The translations under genes were made by a program, and so were the position numbers. Positions 35,985-47,399 of a DNA stretch of 64,000 nt are shown here, piece by piece. The DNA lies in the NCBI GenBank assembly GCA_021234155.1, contig JAJEKV010000653.1, positions 61,111-125,110 of the forward strand, read 5' to 3'. The first letter of the stretch is position 1; each line of letters begins with the position of its first letter. Under the pieces are notes generated by a model that worked only from the letters and a program-made list of their open reading frames with translations, was not told the DNA's origin and ran no database searches. This DNA is from Isoetes taiwanensis (Eukaryota; Streptophyta; Lycopodiopsida; Isoetales; Isoetaceae).

Positions 35985-37399
35985 GCACTCCCGTTTCAAA
36001 GATTCCCTTGAAAAAAACAGCCTGATCTAGAAAATGACACTTTTTTCCTTCTAATTGGGAATTCCAATAGGCTTAATTTTTTTTTACCTCCTTTTTGGCC
36101 CCCTAATGTAAAAGAACTTGGATTTTGCCAAAACCAACACTTGAAAAGGGAAGAATTTAGACATGCTTTTGTATTCTCAAAAAGTACTATCTTGAAAACA
36201 CCAGAATGTAGTAAATAAAATAATTATTATATAATGAAGAGTGTTTCAATGACACAATTTGTAACATCACATGGTCGTCAGTATTAATGTTTTTTTGGAA
36301 AAGACAGACTAAAGGTCCAAATCGAAGTCTTCATCATGCTTTTTGCTTGTTTCTGCTGTGCCAGATTCTGTAGTCTGATCCTTTTCTTGTGCCTTACCCT
36401 TGTCTACTCTGCGGTGTCTTGTGGAATGGTAGCTAGTGCCACTTCTTTCAGCTCTGCAAAAGTAGCTTCATCCTCTAAAGAGCTAGTGAATGGAGGTCAG
36501 ATCTCGAGAAGAGGTCGACTTGGCAAAATCGGATGAGGATTTGGCCCCTAACTCTTGGTGCTCATCGGTAGGGTAGGCAAGGCCGCCAATCTCATCTTGA
36601 TGAATTACACTGACTTCTTTATCAATGTCCTTTGCTACACAATTCCGCCCTTCCTAAGTGCACAAGCTATTGTTGTTTTGAGCCGAGAAGGCATGAAGCA
36701 CCCAATCTCCGGGCGTGAAAACATGTCTAGGAGATGGTTGATTAGCCTTTGAGGCTTCGGTAGTGATTAACAATTCTACCTTGTGCACTAGGGTCCTCAA
36801 GCTTTTGAAGCACTGACTGGAAATTCTAACACATTAGAAAAATTCGCATCTTCTTTGTGTTAAAATGCTCCATGGTGCGTTTTCCATCGAAACTCCAAGT
36901 AAGCAACATGGAGGTATTCAACCTTACTCAAAGAACCTCGACCCCTCGCCATGGTAGTTTATATTTGTTTTGTACTGTAGAAATTAGAGTGGTGTCACTA
37001 ACGAAAAACGAGAACAAAAACAAACAAAGAGAACAAGTCAAAGGCAATTATATTCGGAATAGAAAACTGAAACAAAAAAAGAAACAAGCCCAACGTATTC
37101 CGGAATAAAGTACTCACCAAACCAAATTCTCATAACCGGCTTGCTTTGGGGATCGGGAAGTGGCGATTTTAAACGTGGACTCCACAAGGCCGGATTGCAT
37201 GCTCGAGTGAAACACGACAAGACGCCGGTGCTTGGCCGTTGTGACTTGTTTGATGTCCGCCGACGAAAAGCGTTAAACTCGAAAATTTAAAAGGTCGATC
37301 GTCAGAACGCGGCCGTCCTTTAGCTTAAAGCCATAAGGAAGGTCCGCAATCACCGGTGTGAAATCGCGGGCTTTCTTGTCCCAACCAATTTAGTCACGG
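35985..37399. other. Left arm of the DNA transposon, no gene supported
   Basis: Low-complexity T and A runs near the end, then short frames on both strands (36336-36752 plus, 37038-37220 minus) without known motifs. Confidence 0.4.
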
Positions 37400-39990
37400 T
37401 CAAGTGAATGATGGAAAACAAATTATTTTGGTCAAACAAATTAAACTTTTCATAGTCGAAGGCTCCACATCTAGAGTTCTCCTCTCTTGCCCGGTGTTCT
37501 TTCTTTCGTGCCGGTCGACGAGGTGCATGAAACCTTCGGCGCAGGTCCTTATTTTTCTTCTTGTTACGCAAACAAAGGGGAGATTGAGACAGAGACAAGT
37601 AAAGTATGGCGTGTTTAGTCGGCGTACCCATCCTTCAAAATTTGGTGCGTCTTTGAAGCATATTTCGTCGGATGTAGCTATGGGATAAAGCTCCTTGCAC
37701 CTCTCCCACGTCTCCACGTTGAGTTGCTCCATCAGACATGTCTGGCAGGTGATAACATTTTTTTGGCTAGAAAGAAAACCACAACCTTTTTAGCTTGGTT
37801 GAAAAAGCGTGAAGTAAACTATCTTCCCCGCCACCTAAAGTTATTCTAGAATACAAGCGCTGTAAACAATATCTTGTTGCAGCAGTGTATTCCAGAATAC
37901 ACTTTAACTGCAAAGAAGGAGCGAAAGTGTATTCTGGAATACACTTCTACAATGCAACAAGTTAGAGTGTGTATTCGAATCGTTTACCGACTCAAAGGAG
38001 TAAAAGTGTATTCTGGAATACACTTTACACTACAAGAAGTGAGAAGGTGTATTCTGGAATACACTTTCGTTCCCTCGAGGGTGAGAAAGCATTTCCAGGA
38101 GCACCAGATTGCTGTTATCTGGAGGAAATTGTAGAATTCTACAAGTGAAAAGGCAGCAATGATTGTAATGCTTACTTGTGCAACTCCTTCGACATTTCTT
38201 CGAGTGTGAACTCCTTGTCCACCACCTTTTGCAGAAGCTGTTCTAGTAATTCTGTGTCAGTGAACCCCTGCATCTCCCTCCAGACAGTGATGGTCATTTC
38301 TTTCTTTGCACGTCGCCGCCTTTCTTCTTCTCAGACACCTTTCCCTTACTTTTTTAGCTCACCGCTCAAACATATTAAATATTTCGTTTTGGAGCTCCCG
38401 GACCGCAAACAAAAAAGAAACTTAGAAGCTAGTTGTACACTAAATCTTATTCGGAATATGCTTGCAACCTTACTGGCCATCCCCTCAACGCTAAATTTGA
38501 AACCAATTGTCATGACCAATGAGTGATGCCCGTTTGTTAAGCCTCATCGTATTTAAGGCAACACTCAATGGCACAAGCTTCTTTAAGTTCAAGGAGTATC
38601 GTGGCTTTTTGAGATCCTCTCCGTACTTCTCCTTGAAGATGACATATTCTCTCGTGCATGAATCTGATTTTGTCGACAAAGCTCATTTTTAACTTGTACT
38701 TTCGTTGTCGGCGTTGTGAGTGTTGGCAACGATTTTGGCTTCGTCGGTCAAACCACGATGAGGACCGCCACGAGAGAAACGACAAGTACCTAGGATTCTT
38801 TTTTCTTTGTATAATTGCCTCCTTGCCTTAAAAGCTGTGGTTCCCACCCAAAACATAATGCGTATATGTGTCCGCATTTTCTCTATCATTACTCTGCGGG
38901 GAGTTGTGCACTGCTCTCTATCAACAAGAACAACAATTGGAGCAACATGTGCATTGGGATTGCTCCGAATTCTGTCCTTGAGGTTCCTCAGATGGTGCGC
39001 ATATATCTTTCGAACCTGCGGTGGTCGTTCAGTTTCTGACTTCATTTTTTTGGAGGAAGCTTCATAGATGTGACCGCAAATAAATGACACCTTGCACAAA
39101 TTTGTGCGGGTTTATCTCTTCCATTTTTCTCTTTGTTTTATCTTTTTTTTTTTTCTTTGATGGCAACGCCGGTGCTTTGCCTTTCCCCTTCTTCTTCTTG
39201 TGTGCATCCCGGGAGCATCTTTCGTTTCAATGATATCCGTTTTTTTTTCTTTTCTTAGGCTCTTTAGCAGCTATGGTTTGCCTCGCTTCTTTGACGGTGG
39301 TGGAGGTGGTCGCTCTTCGAACCTCGATGAACTCGGGGATGGGCTCATGGTGTGATGGACTCCCCGATAAATTCCCTTTGATCTTCCTCTTCCCCGTGCT
39401 CTCGGATTCAATTAGGGGAACTCCTCGCTTTGTGAGCTCTGAACGACATTGATTATGGGACTTAAGCGATCTCTTGTTCATATAGTGAGAACAATACTTA
39501 TAAAATGCCGGTGGATTTACTTTCACCAATCTAAAATAGGCTTCATCAACATGAATGAAACCTTGAGATGTCGCGGAAAAACGGTCTCCGCGTTGTCGAA
39601 CTCCCCGGCTACTTCCTCCACGGCTTGAATGGTTCCCATGCGGACAAATTCTCGTCATCGCATACCTTTTTGAACCAAAGACTGGCGGACATGTAAGAAC
39701 GTAAGGGTCTTTGTACTTTCAAATTGTACCTTGTGAAGAACCCACCGAAGTTTGGTAGTTCTCGTAAATCGCAGCGTAGCTTGAGTTTCTTCAACCCGTC
39801 TACGTGGGTGCGGTTTTACGACCGATTTTAATGGTCTTCTTGTGTTGTTTCTTGCTGCCATCTTGCCTGTACAAAATGTGTGTAAAAACTTCTTTTTAGT
39901 GAAAACACCGGCATTAAAACTATTCCAGAATACAAAATGACTTGAGACAATGACAAAAAGAGTACAAAATGAGGACAAAATGACCAAAAC
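37400..39990 (-). pseudogene. Unknown accessory protein gene(s) of the DNA transposon
   Basis: A chain of minus-strand open stretches lies head-to-head with the transposase. From high to low coordinates: 39860-39655 (MAARNNTRRPLKSVVKPHPR, basic start), 39794-39612 (ELPNFGGFFTRYNLKVQRPL), 39658-39227 (HVDEAYFRLVKVNPPAFYKY, then a Lys-rich tail), 39099-38689 (ICGHIYEASSKKMKSETERP, then IRIMFWVGTTAFKARRQLYK), 38679-38491 and 37732-37400 (MEQLNVETWERCKELYPIAT). Adjacent pieces overlap in different frames, as expected of one gene broken by small indels. I do not recognise the family. Sharing the element with the transposase suggests a helper or DNA-binding role, which is inference only. Confidence 0.4.
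37884..38072. repeat. Array 1 of ~22-bp palindromes
   Basis: At least four near-perfect palindromes of the form AAGTGTATTCTGGAATACACTT occur at about 37884-37903, 37925-37946, 37994-38016 and 38046-38068, spaced 40-70 bp. The spacers are unrelated to each other. Confidence 0.85.
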
Positions 39991-40512
39991 AACAATGCTT
40001 CCTTGACCAAAAAACAGGCCGAAACATGTCTAGAACGCAGAGAAAAGCCTAAATTCAAGAAAAATTCAAAAGAATCGTCCTTCAAAAAAACCTAGTCACT
40101 AAAGTGTATTAGGAATACACTTTTGCCTTCAGCGATGAAGGAGAAATGACCAAAACAACAATGCTTCCTTGACCAAAAACAGTAGAAACATGTCTAGAAC
40201 GCAGAGAAAAGCGCCCTAAATTCAAGAAAAATTCAAAAGAATCGTCAAAAAACCTAGTCACTAAAGTGTATTAGGAATACACTTTTGCCTTCAGCGATGA
40301 AGGCGAAAGTGTATTCGGAATACACTTTCGCGGTGAAGGCGAAAGTGTATTCGGGAATACACTTTGGCTTAACTTTCTGGCCGGAAAGTGTATTAGGAAT
40401 ACACTTTAAGGCCTTGAGCAAAAGTGTATTAGGAATACACTTTTCGCATTAGCTAAATAAAAGTGTATTGAATACACAAGGGTATAGCGAAAGTGTATTA
40501 GAATACACTTTC
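39976..40512. repeat. Array 2 of ~22-bp palindromes with a ~170-bp direct duplication
   Basis: Eight palindromes of the form AAAGTGTATTAGGAATACACTTT (also with TTCGGAA or TTCGGGAA centres) lie at about 40101, 40264, 40306, 40342, 40385, 40421, 40460 and 40489. The first two sit in a direct duplication (39976-40140 and 40147-40305). The others are spaced 35-45 bp. The arms are identical to those of array 1, 2.2 kb away; only the centre varies. Confidence 0.88.
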
Positions 40513-41247
40513 GCCTTCATATGAAGGCAACTAATATTCCAAAATAAGAAACAAACTAAAAAATGATGGTACGTTGTACTTAGTTGCTCACCTGTCCATG
40601 TCTTCTCTATGTGGAGCGGAATCTGATCTCTCGAATATTATATTCGAGGTATGGCTGGCGCCGGGCGAATTTGAGCTGGAGGACATGAATACGCAAAGGC
40701 ACCAAAATTTCCTTTTAAAGGTGTCCATTAGTCTTGCTCGTTTTCTATGTGAAGTGGAATACGTTTGGCCTTCTTACGTTACGCTCTAGTGTATTTGGGG
40801 AATAGCTTTTAGTTTGCCTTTCGCTTAATTGTTGTTGAGGAACTTCTACTTGTACTAGGCGGGCTTGTATACGGAATAAGAAAAGCTCGCACAGATGAAA
40901 CATTCTCTAAACTCTACATTGTTTTGCAATTCTTAAGATGACAAACCGCCGTCAACAAACTTCCACCACCTTTCGTTGTCTCAAGCTCGTCTACACACTC
41001 GGGACCAACGTCTTTTCTTACGAAGACCGGTATTCTCCGAGCTCCTACCTCTACTTCATCGTTCTTGCTTCTTGAAGAGACACCGAGTCCAAAGACGTAG
41101 CAGACTTCCACCACCCTTCCAACCGTCCACCAAGTCGGTGGAGCTTGACACGGGATCTCCTTCCAAAGCATCACCACCGGTTGAACATCTTTGCCACCAC
41201 CCTTCGTTCCATCCCCCGGGACCTCTGAAGCTCCACAACAAAGGGTG

Positions 41248-44106
41248 TGTTGACGGTTTTCCCCACAATCCCCAACAAGTGGCCTCAAGAGGCAAGAATC
41301 AAGATCAAATTTTGATCTTTTGCAAGAGAAAGAATGAGAGGGCTGCTACAATGCAAAGCAGAATGGATTAGAATGGATTGAATGAGGCAAGAAATAGAGA
41401 AAAATCTTGGGCCCAAAATAATCTTCAATCTATAAGAACAAAAGAAGGAAATACAATGTAAATAGCTCTCCATGCCTCTGAAACATGGAGGGCCTCTGAA
41501 TAATGATCAAGAGAGGTCTCTGAACCCTCTCAAGAATCGTGGATCAGGGGGAGAGGAGGAGCTCGTGCTTCTCAAGAACCTTTCATAAACATTACTTTTC
41601 ATCTTAACCTTTCATTCTTGCCTCTTAATCTCCACCTTTGATCTTGCCTCTTCATCTCAACCTTTAATTTCGACCCCTTCATCTCCACCCTTGATCTTGC
41701 CTCTTTATCTCAACCTTTAATTTTTGTCTTTTTAATCTCCACCTTTGATCTTGCCTCTTCATCTTGGCCTTAGATAATGTACCCCTCTTCAACCATTAAG
41801 AATCTTAGAAGCCCTTAAATTTAAACAACTAGATCTAGGCCCTTTTTTATTTTTTGGTGCCTTAGACCTTTACAACATTTGGGCTTTATAATCGACCCCC
41901 CTCCCCTTCCAATGGTTCTCTTTCTTTTCTCTTTTTTCATGTTATTAGGGTGCCAAAAACCGGTCAACATCTCATAAACAAAAAAATGGGCGGTCCCTCG
42001 GCCCTTTTACTTCAAAAGTACTCAATTCGGCCCTTTTTACTTCAAAGTACTCAATATTTTTTAGTACAATAGTCGGTCCCCTTAGACTCAATAAGGGGAC
42101 AACCAAAGTTTTGATATCAGAGACTTGAACTCGAAATGATGATAATAATAATTTGGAGGTTTTAGGGTGTACTCAACACCATAGAATAATAATAATATTT
42201 GGAGGTTTTAGGGTGTACTCAACACCATATAATAATGATAAAATGATAAAATGATGATAATAATTTGGTGATAATAACAGAGACTTGAACTTGATAGAAT
42301 GATGATAATAATAATAATGAGTGCGCCATGATAATAGAAAATCAATGGTAATTTCGGGCTTTAGGGGAAAGACACATGTAATGCTTGGGGCAAGATGGCT
42401 ATTTTTGGCAAAAATGATATAAGAAAAAGGGCTACTTAAAAACAAAATATGCAATGGTGTACTGGGCTAAGATAGATAGTGGAGCAATGGTCCATGATGA
42501 GAAAATAGAGGGGCAATGGTCCATGTTTGAAAAAATAGAGGGGCAATGGTCCATGTTTGAAAAAATAGAGGGGCAATGGTAAAAAAAGGCAATGGTCTAA
42601 AAAAGAAAGAATGGTGTGTGTGTAAAAAAAGGAGAAAGCGGGAAAAAAAAGAAAAAAGGGGAAAGAACGTGGTAGGTATAAAAAAAGTTCCTTTCTCTTC
42701 TTGGAGCGCAGATCGTGGGCGGCGGCTGCACATCATCCTCTTCTATTCCCTTTCTTCTTTCTTTTGCTCTGCGGTATGGGCGATGGTTCGGCTCACCAAG
42801 CGTCGGCGTGAATCAGCAGATTTTTGAGCGGTCGATCTGCTTTGCGGGGCGTCTTCCCTTTGGTGGATTTATGGGCCCGTGCCATAGCTGCACCTTGAAG
42901 CTTAGTCTCAACAGAATGTGCTGGATTAGATCCCAAAACCTTCTCTTTTTTTTTTTTTTTTTGCGGATGGAAAGAAAGCGAGAGATTTCACGGATTTTTG
43001 AGGAAGGCACCCAAGGCGGACCATAGTAAGGGTAGATATAAGCAAAGATCAAAGCATATGAGAGATGCAAATGAATTCTTTCCTTTGATCTTATTGTGCA
43101 ACCGCAATAATCAAGGTAAGGACAAAGGAACTGCGCATAAAAATAAATGATCAAGAAAGGAGGATGGAATCGGTAGCAAGTGGGAAAGCGGCAAGGGAAA
43201 ATAAAGGATGGGAGCATTGGGTAGATATTGGAGGGCTGGCTTCTTGCTGGTTCTCTCGAAATAATGCAAGCGATATCGCAATATCCACTTCTTGATCCGC
43301 ACTTTCAAAACATAGAAAAAATGGATGATGAAAAAATACAGTGACATCAAAATATGATCGGGGAAGTTTGTATCTCGGTAGAACCTCCATTTTGTTGTGG
43401 ATTTTCCCCACAATCCCCAACAAGTGGCCTCAAAGAGGCAAGAATCAAGATCAAATTTTGATCTTTGCAAGAGAAAGAATAGAGAGGGCTGCTACAATGC
43501 AAAACAGAATGGATTAGAATGGATTGGACAGAGGCAAGAAATAGAGAAAAATCTTGGGCCCAAAATAATCTTCAATCTATAAGAACAAAAGAAGGAAATA
43601 CAATGTAAATAGCCCTCCATGCCTCTGAAACATGGAGGGCCTCTGAATCCATGATCAAGAGGTCTCTGAACCCTCTCAAGAATCGTGGATCGGGGGAGGA
43701 GGAGCTTCGTGCTCCTCAAGAACCTTTTATAAACATTACTTTTCATCTTAACCTTTCATTCTTGCCTCTTAATCTCCACCTTTGATCTTGCCTCTTCATC
43801 TCAACCTTTAATTTCGACCCCTTCATCTCCACCCTTGATCTTGCCTCTTTATCTCAACCTTTAATTTTTGTCTTTTTTAATCTCCACCTTTGATCTTGCC
43901 TCTTCATCTTGGCCTTAGATAATGTACCCCTCTTCAACCATTAAGAATCTTAGAAGCCCTTAAATTTAAACAACTAGATCTAGGCCCTTTTTTATTTTTT
44001 GGTGCCTTAGACCTTTACAACATTTGGGCTTTATAATCGACCCCCTTCAATGGTTCTCTTTCTTTTTCTCTTTTTCATGTTGACCGGTGCCAAAAAAACC
44101 CGGTCA
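41248..44106 (-). mobile_element. Coding-poor LTR retrotransposon (LARD/TRIM-like) inside the DNA transposon
   Basis: 41248-41966 and 43393-44106 are direct repeats of 714-719 bp with TG...CA ends and few differences. They flank about 1.43 kb with no retroviral coding. Read on the minus strand, the right copy is followed after four bases by TGGAGGTTCTACCGAGAT, which has the shape of a tRNA-complementary primer site. The LTRs contain tandem CTTGCCTCTTCATCTCAACC-type words. No clear 5-bp target duplication was seen (GGGTG left, GCGAG right). Confidence 0.6.
42174..42600. repeat. Tandem repeats inside the coding-poor element
   Basis: A 44-bp unit (GGAGGTTTTAGGGTGTACTC...) is duplicated at about 42155-42235. 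A 33-bp unit (GAGGGGCAATGGTCCATGTT...) is repeated about three times at 42480-42580. Confidence 0.75.
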
Positions 44107-44514
44107 GCGAGAATGCTCAAGAACAAGCTACCCCTTTGTAGTTTAGCCCCTTCGCCGTTGCAAACATACAAGGAACCTGAAAAACACGAAGACTGTGAGA
44201 TTCACTACAATTTCTCTCACGGGATTTCACTACAAATGAGGACGACAGCTCCAAAGATGCACTCCTCTTCACACAACAACGGGTTGTGACACATGGATTT
44301 GCGTAATTCCAGTCCGCTCTAAAGGAGATGTTTGCAAGAACTCCTTTTCAAGATGGTACAAAACGGTGATGCCACAACCTCTTATGGGCCATCACCATCC
44401 TTTAACACTTGTACCCTCGCCTATTAGGAACAACTTCCGCGGGTACATTTTCCTCTACAAGCACACCACTCGGAGACGGAGGAAGTCACCCCGAGTAGAA
44501 GTTTCATCGAGAAG

Positions 44515-46240
44515 ATGAAGACACCAACGAGGAACAAAGAGATTACATGTTCTCCGGCCAATCTTCAAAAGAAATTCAAGGTGGATTTTGGTTTGAGGGC
44601 TTGCTCCTCTGTAAGAAGAAGAAATCTTATGGATGAACACAAAATGAGGAGACTTTTGAGAACTAAATGCTGCTCATTGGGTTGCATCAACAGATTTAAC
44701 ATGGCTAAATTACGAGCAGTTAGAGACAACTACAGTTCCATGACATTGGCAGACCAGAATGCCTACTTAGCTTATCATGTAAGACCAGACCGCAACACCT
44801 TCTTGCACTACATTAACCGTCAAGAAGTTTGCCAGAAATGTTTTATGGTTGTCCACCGTTTAGGGTCCACCAGAATGTCTAGAATACACAAAAGACTGGA
44901 CAAAAATCCAGCAATCGATGATCATTGTGGACCAAGAAGAGTTGTAACCATGCATGCCCTTGCTGCTGTGTCATGGATGGAGAAATATTTTAGAGAAACA
45001 TGTGAGAAGCTACCTAACAGCAACATGTATCATTTAACTGATAACATCACCAAAAAAGATGTTTTTAATGAGTACAAAGAGACTTGCACTCAGCTTCAGC
45101 ACATCTCTTACTCACACTTCACCAGACTGTGGAAAAGTGAATTCGGTCTTGTGAAAATTCCTAGAAAACATAGAATGTCTGTTTGCTCGAGGTGTGCAGA
45201 ATTAAAGAGTCAACGAAACCGCAAAAGGCAGAGGTCGAAAGAAGTAAGTTTATGTTCTCCAATCTCTCACTTGTTTGAGAGAAAATGCTTTGACCTGATT
45301 TCTTCTCTGGATATTGTGCAATAGAACCTTGCGGACATATCGTGAACAACAAGCGAGAGAGAAGAAAGCTTGCCAAGCATAGAAAAAAAGCTCTTGAGCG
45401 TCCCAATTGCAATACATGTCTATTGTGATTGATGGAATGGACAAAAAAACAACTCTACCACATTTCTTGAACATTCCTAAAGATGTGCGGAGGAATGTTT
45501 TGTTAAGGTCCACCTTGTAGGAGCTATGGTCTTCAAAGGAAGTCTAAGGTGCAAAGTATTTTTGACGTATCCAAACTTGCATGGTGACCCGAACCTCACA
45601 ATTACAATTCTTAACAAGGTCCCGCGGCGAGCAAGAGCAATTACCACCGGTGCTTTATCGCAACTTGACAATACTACAAGGGAGAACAAGAATCAAACAC
45701 TCTTTGCGTCTTGTGCCATGTTAGTGGAGCTAGGGATCTTTAGAAAAGTGAAGTTTTCGGTTTCTTACTTGTAGGCCACACTCATGATCGATTGACCAAA
45801 TGTTCAGCCAGATTTTAAATGCCTTAGAAGGAAGAAGGCTTTCTGTCTTCCTTCTTTAGTTCGAATTATTGAAGATTCTTACACTCCTACCCGATTGGTC
45901 GATCTTCTTAAAGAGGCTGCTGATTTCAAAGAGTTTGTTTTCTCTCAACGTTCAAAGAGAGAACAAGCTGTGAACAAGTTGAATGATCTCACCTTTCAAC
46001 ATCATATCAAGTTCTACTTGAAGGATGGCCAAAGCTTCTTCTGAGGGAAGAAGTATACCACAACTAAGGACTGGAGTCCACCGGAGGGATTACGCTTCCT
46101 TAAACATATTCCAGACACTTCCTTCATAGAACGTGCTGAGCAACTTCCTCTCAAAAATCCTAAGGAGTCCAAGCAGAAGAAAAGTACCCCAGAGTCATCC
46201 TTAAAAGCCATTGAAAATGGAATTTCCCTCGGGCTTTAAG
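44515..46240 (+). pseudogene. DUF7869-type transposase-like protein, decayed
   Basis: 44515-45324 is open for 269 codons: a Cys-containing N-terminal part (KCCSLGCINRFNMAKL), a middle part with QKCFMVVHRLGSTRMSRIHK, and SYSHFTRLWKSEFGLVKIPR with VCSRCAELKSQRNR, a putative zinc site. Across later frames come IVIDGMDKKTTLPHFLNI (about 45418), LVGAMVFKGSLRCKVFLTYP, LSQLDNTTRENKNQTLFASC (about 45656), LVELGIFRKVKF and VGHTHDR (about 45770). The order D-G-M-D, Q-L-D-N...E-N-K, V-G-H-T-H-(D/E) is what I know from uncharacterised DUF7869 proteins and may be an RNase-H-like catalytic set. At least three frame changes or stops (near 45324, 45515 and 45773) make it non-functional. Confidence 0.68.
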
Positions 46241-47356
46241 TACTTCTTAGAAGAAGATCGGATATGGTGGAGTAATTTCTTTCTAACACAAAAAATTGTT
46301 GTACAAAATATAGCTCTAAGGCAGGTTGCAAGAACCATTTCAATGGCCTAACACCTTCCATCAACCCCAGCACCAAAGCAGGTCCAAGCGATTGCTACAT
46401 TTGCACTGCGAAGAGAAGACGAGGAGGACCGAGTCATGTATCTCGGACCAAGACGCCAGAATGAGCCTCAAGGTAATATCACGTAAATTACCAAAGGTAT
46501 GCTAATTGCTCTTCCGATCGAGGAGGATGACAAAGGTCGATCGTTACGGATAGCAAAAGTGCTTGACACAGTCAAGGAGGAAGGCTTAGTCACTAAACTC
46601 AAGATTCATTGGCTTGCAACACTTTCGAGAAAATGCTTTTGAAGGTAGATATGAGTTAGAAATGAGAAGCCAAGGAAAAGGGAGAAAGTCCAAGAAGGTG
46701 GGTTGTAGGGACGGCTGAACCTTAATGGCGTGACTATATTGTGCTATGATTTTAAATTGAAATCGACAATCGCGTCGCGAGGAAGACTATCAATTTGCTT
46801 AAAAAGCTTGTAATTATGAAGAAGATGATGAAGAAGGTGGTGACAATGCTTCACCGATGCGTTGATAGTGATGAGGAAGATAACTCAAGCACTTCCTCGG
46901 TGGCGATGTGAAAGAAGTGAAGGTGATGACGATGGCATAAATGAATATGAAGGCGTCCCCGGATCCCCTCTCATCACTCCTCACTTTTTGCACATAAGCG
47001 AGTCTTAGAAAAGGCGTAAATTTTGTATGTGAATATGAAGATTCTATCTTCAAATTTTGAGAATACTCTGATTTCGATTCTGAGACTTACTTCAATTTTT
47101 GTTAAATATTTTATCCTCTGAAATTAGAGTTTCTCTCTTAAAAGCGTGCTTTAAGAACATTCTATTTGCTAAGAAAAGTGACACTTTAAAAAAGTCAATT
47201 CTTTTCGTTGCAAAAAAAAAAATTAGTCATTTGGGGGTCAAAATAGAATTTCATGCATCTTTTTTTTTTTTAACCTCGTTTTACCCCCTTTTTTTAAAAA
47301 AAGGGAATCTTTGAGGAATATTCCTTTTGCTCTCGTTTCAATGATTTGCTCCCGTT
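46241..47356. other. Right arm of the DNA transposon, no gene supported
   Basis: A region of short frames, then A and T runs (47209-47222, 47260-47272) and the terminal inverted repeat. A plus-strand tail at 46380-46490 may be the last remains of the transposase gene. Confidence 0.4.
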
Positions 47357-47399
47357 TTAAAATTAACTTTGTTCAAAGCCTTGTTTAACAAATGACCTC

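Larger units (their letters stand above)
35970..47356. mobile_element. ~11.4-kb DNA transposon with DUF7869-type transposase, inserted in the Copia integrase
   Basis: The Copia reading stops at both borders. The ends are inverted: left AACGGGAGTGTTGCAGCACT, right (reverse complement) AACGGGAGCAAATCATTG, and both have TCAAAGATTCCCTT a little further in. The left end is itself a hairpin (ACGGGAGTG/CACTCCCGT). An AAATTA-like word lies on each side, possibly the target duplication, but its exact length is unclear. Contents: transposase remains on the plus strand (44515-46240), unknown reading frames on the minus strand (37400-39990), two palindrome arrays, an internal LTR-type pair (41248-44106) and many small duplications. 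The superfamily cannot be assigned from the termini alone. Confidence 0.7.

Noticed and set aside
42713-43217. Pair of overlapping frames near a T run in the inner LTR element
   Set aside because: No domain; low-complexity content; opposite-strand shadows of each other.
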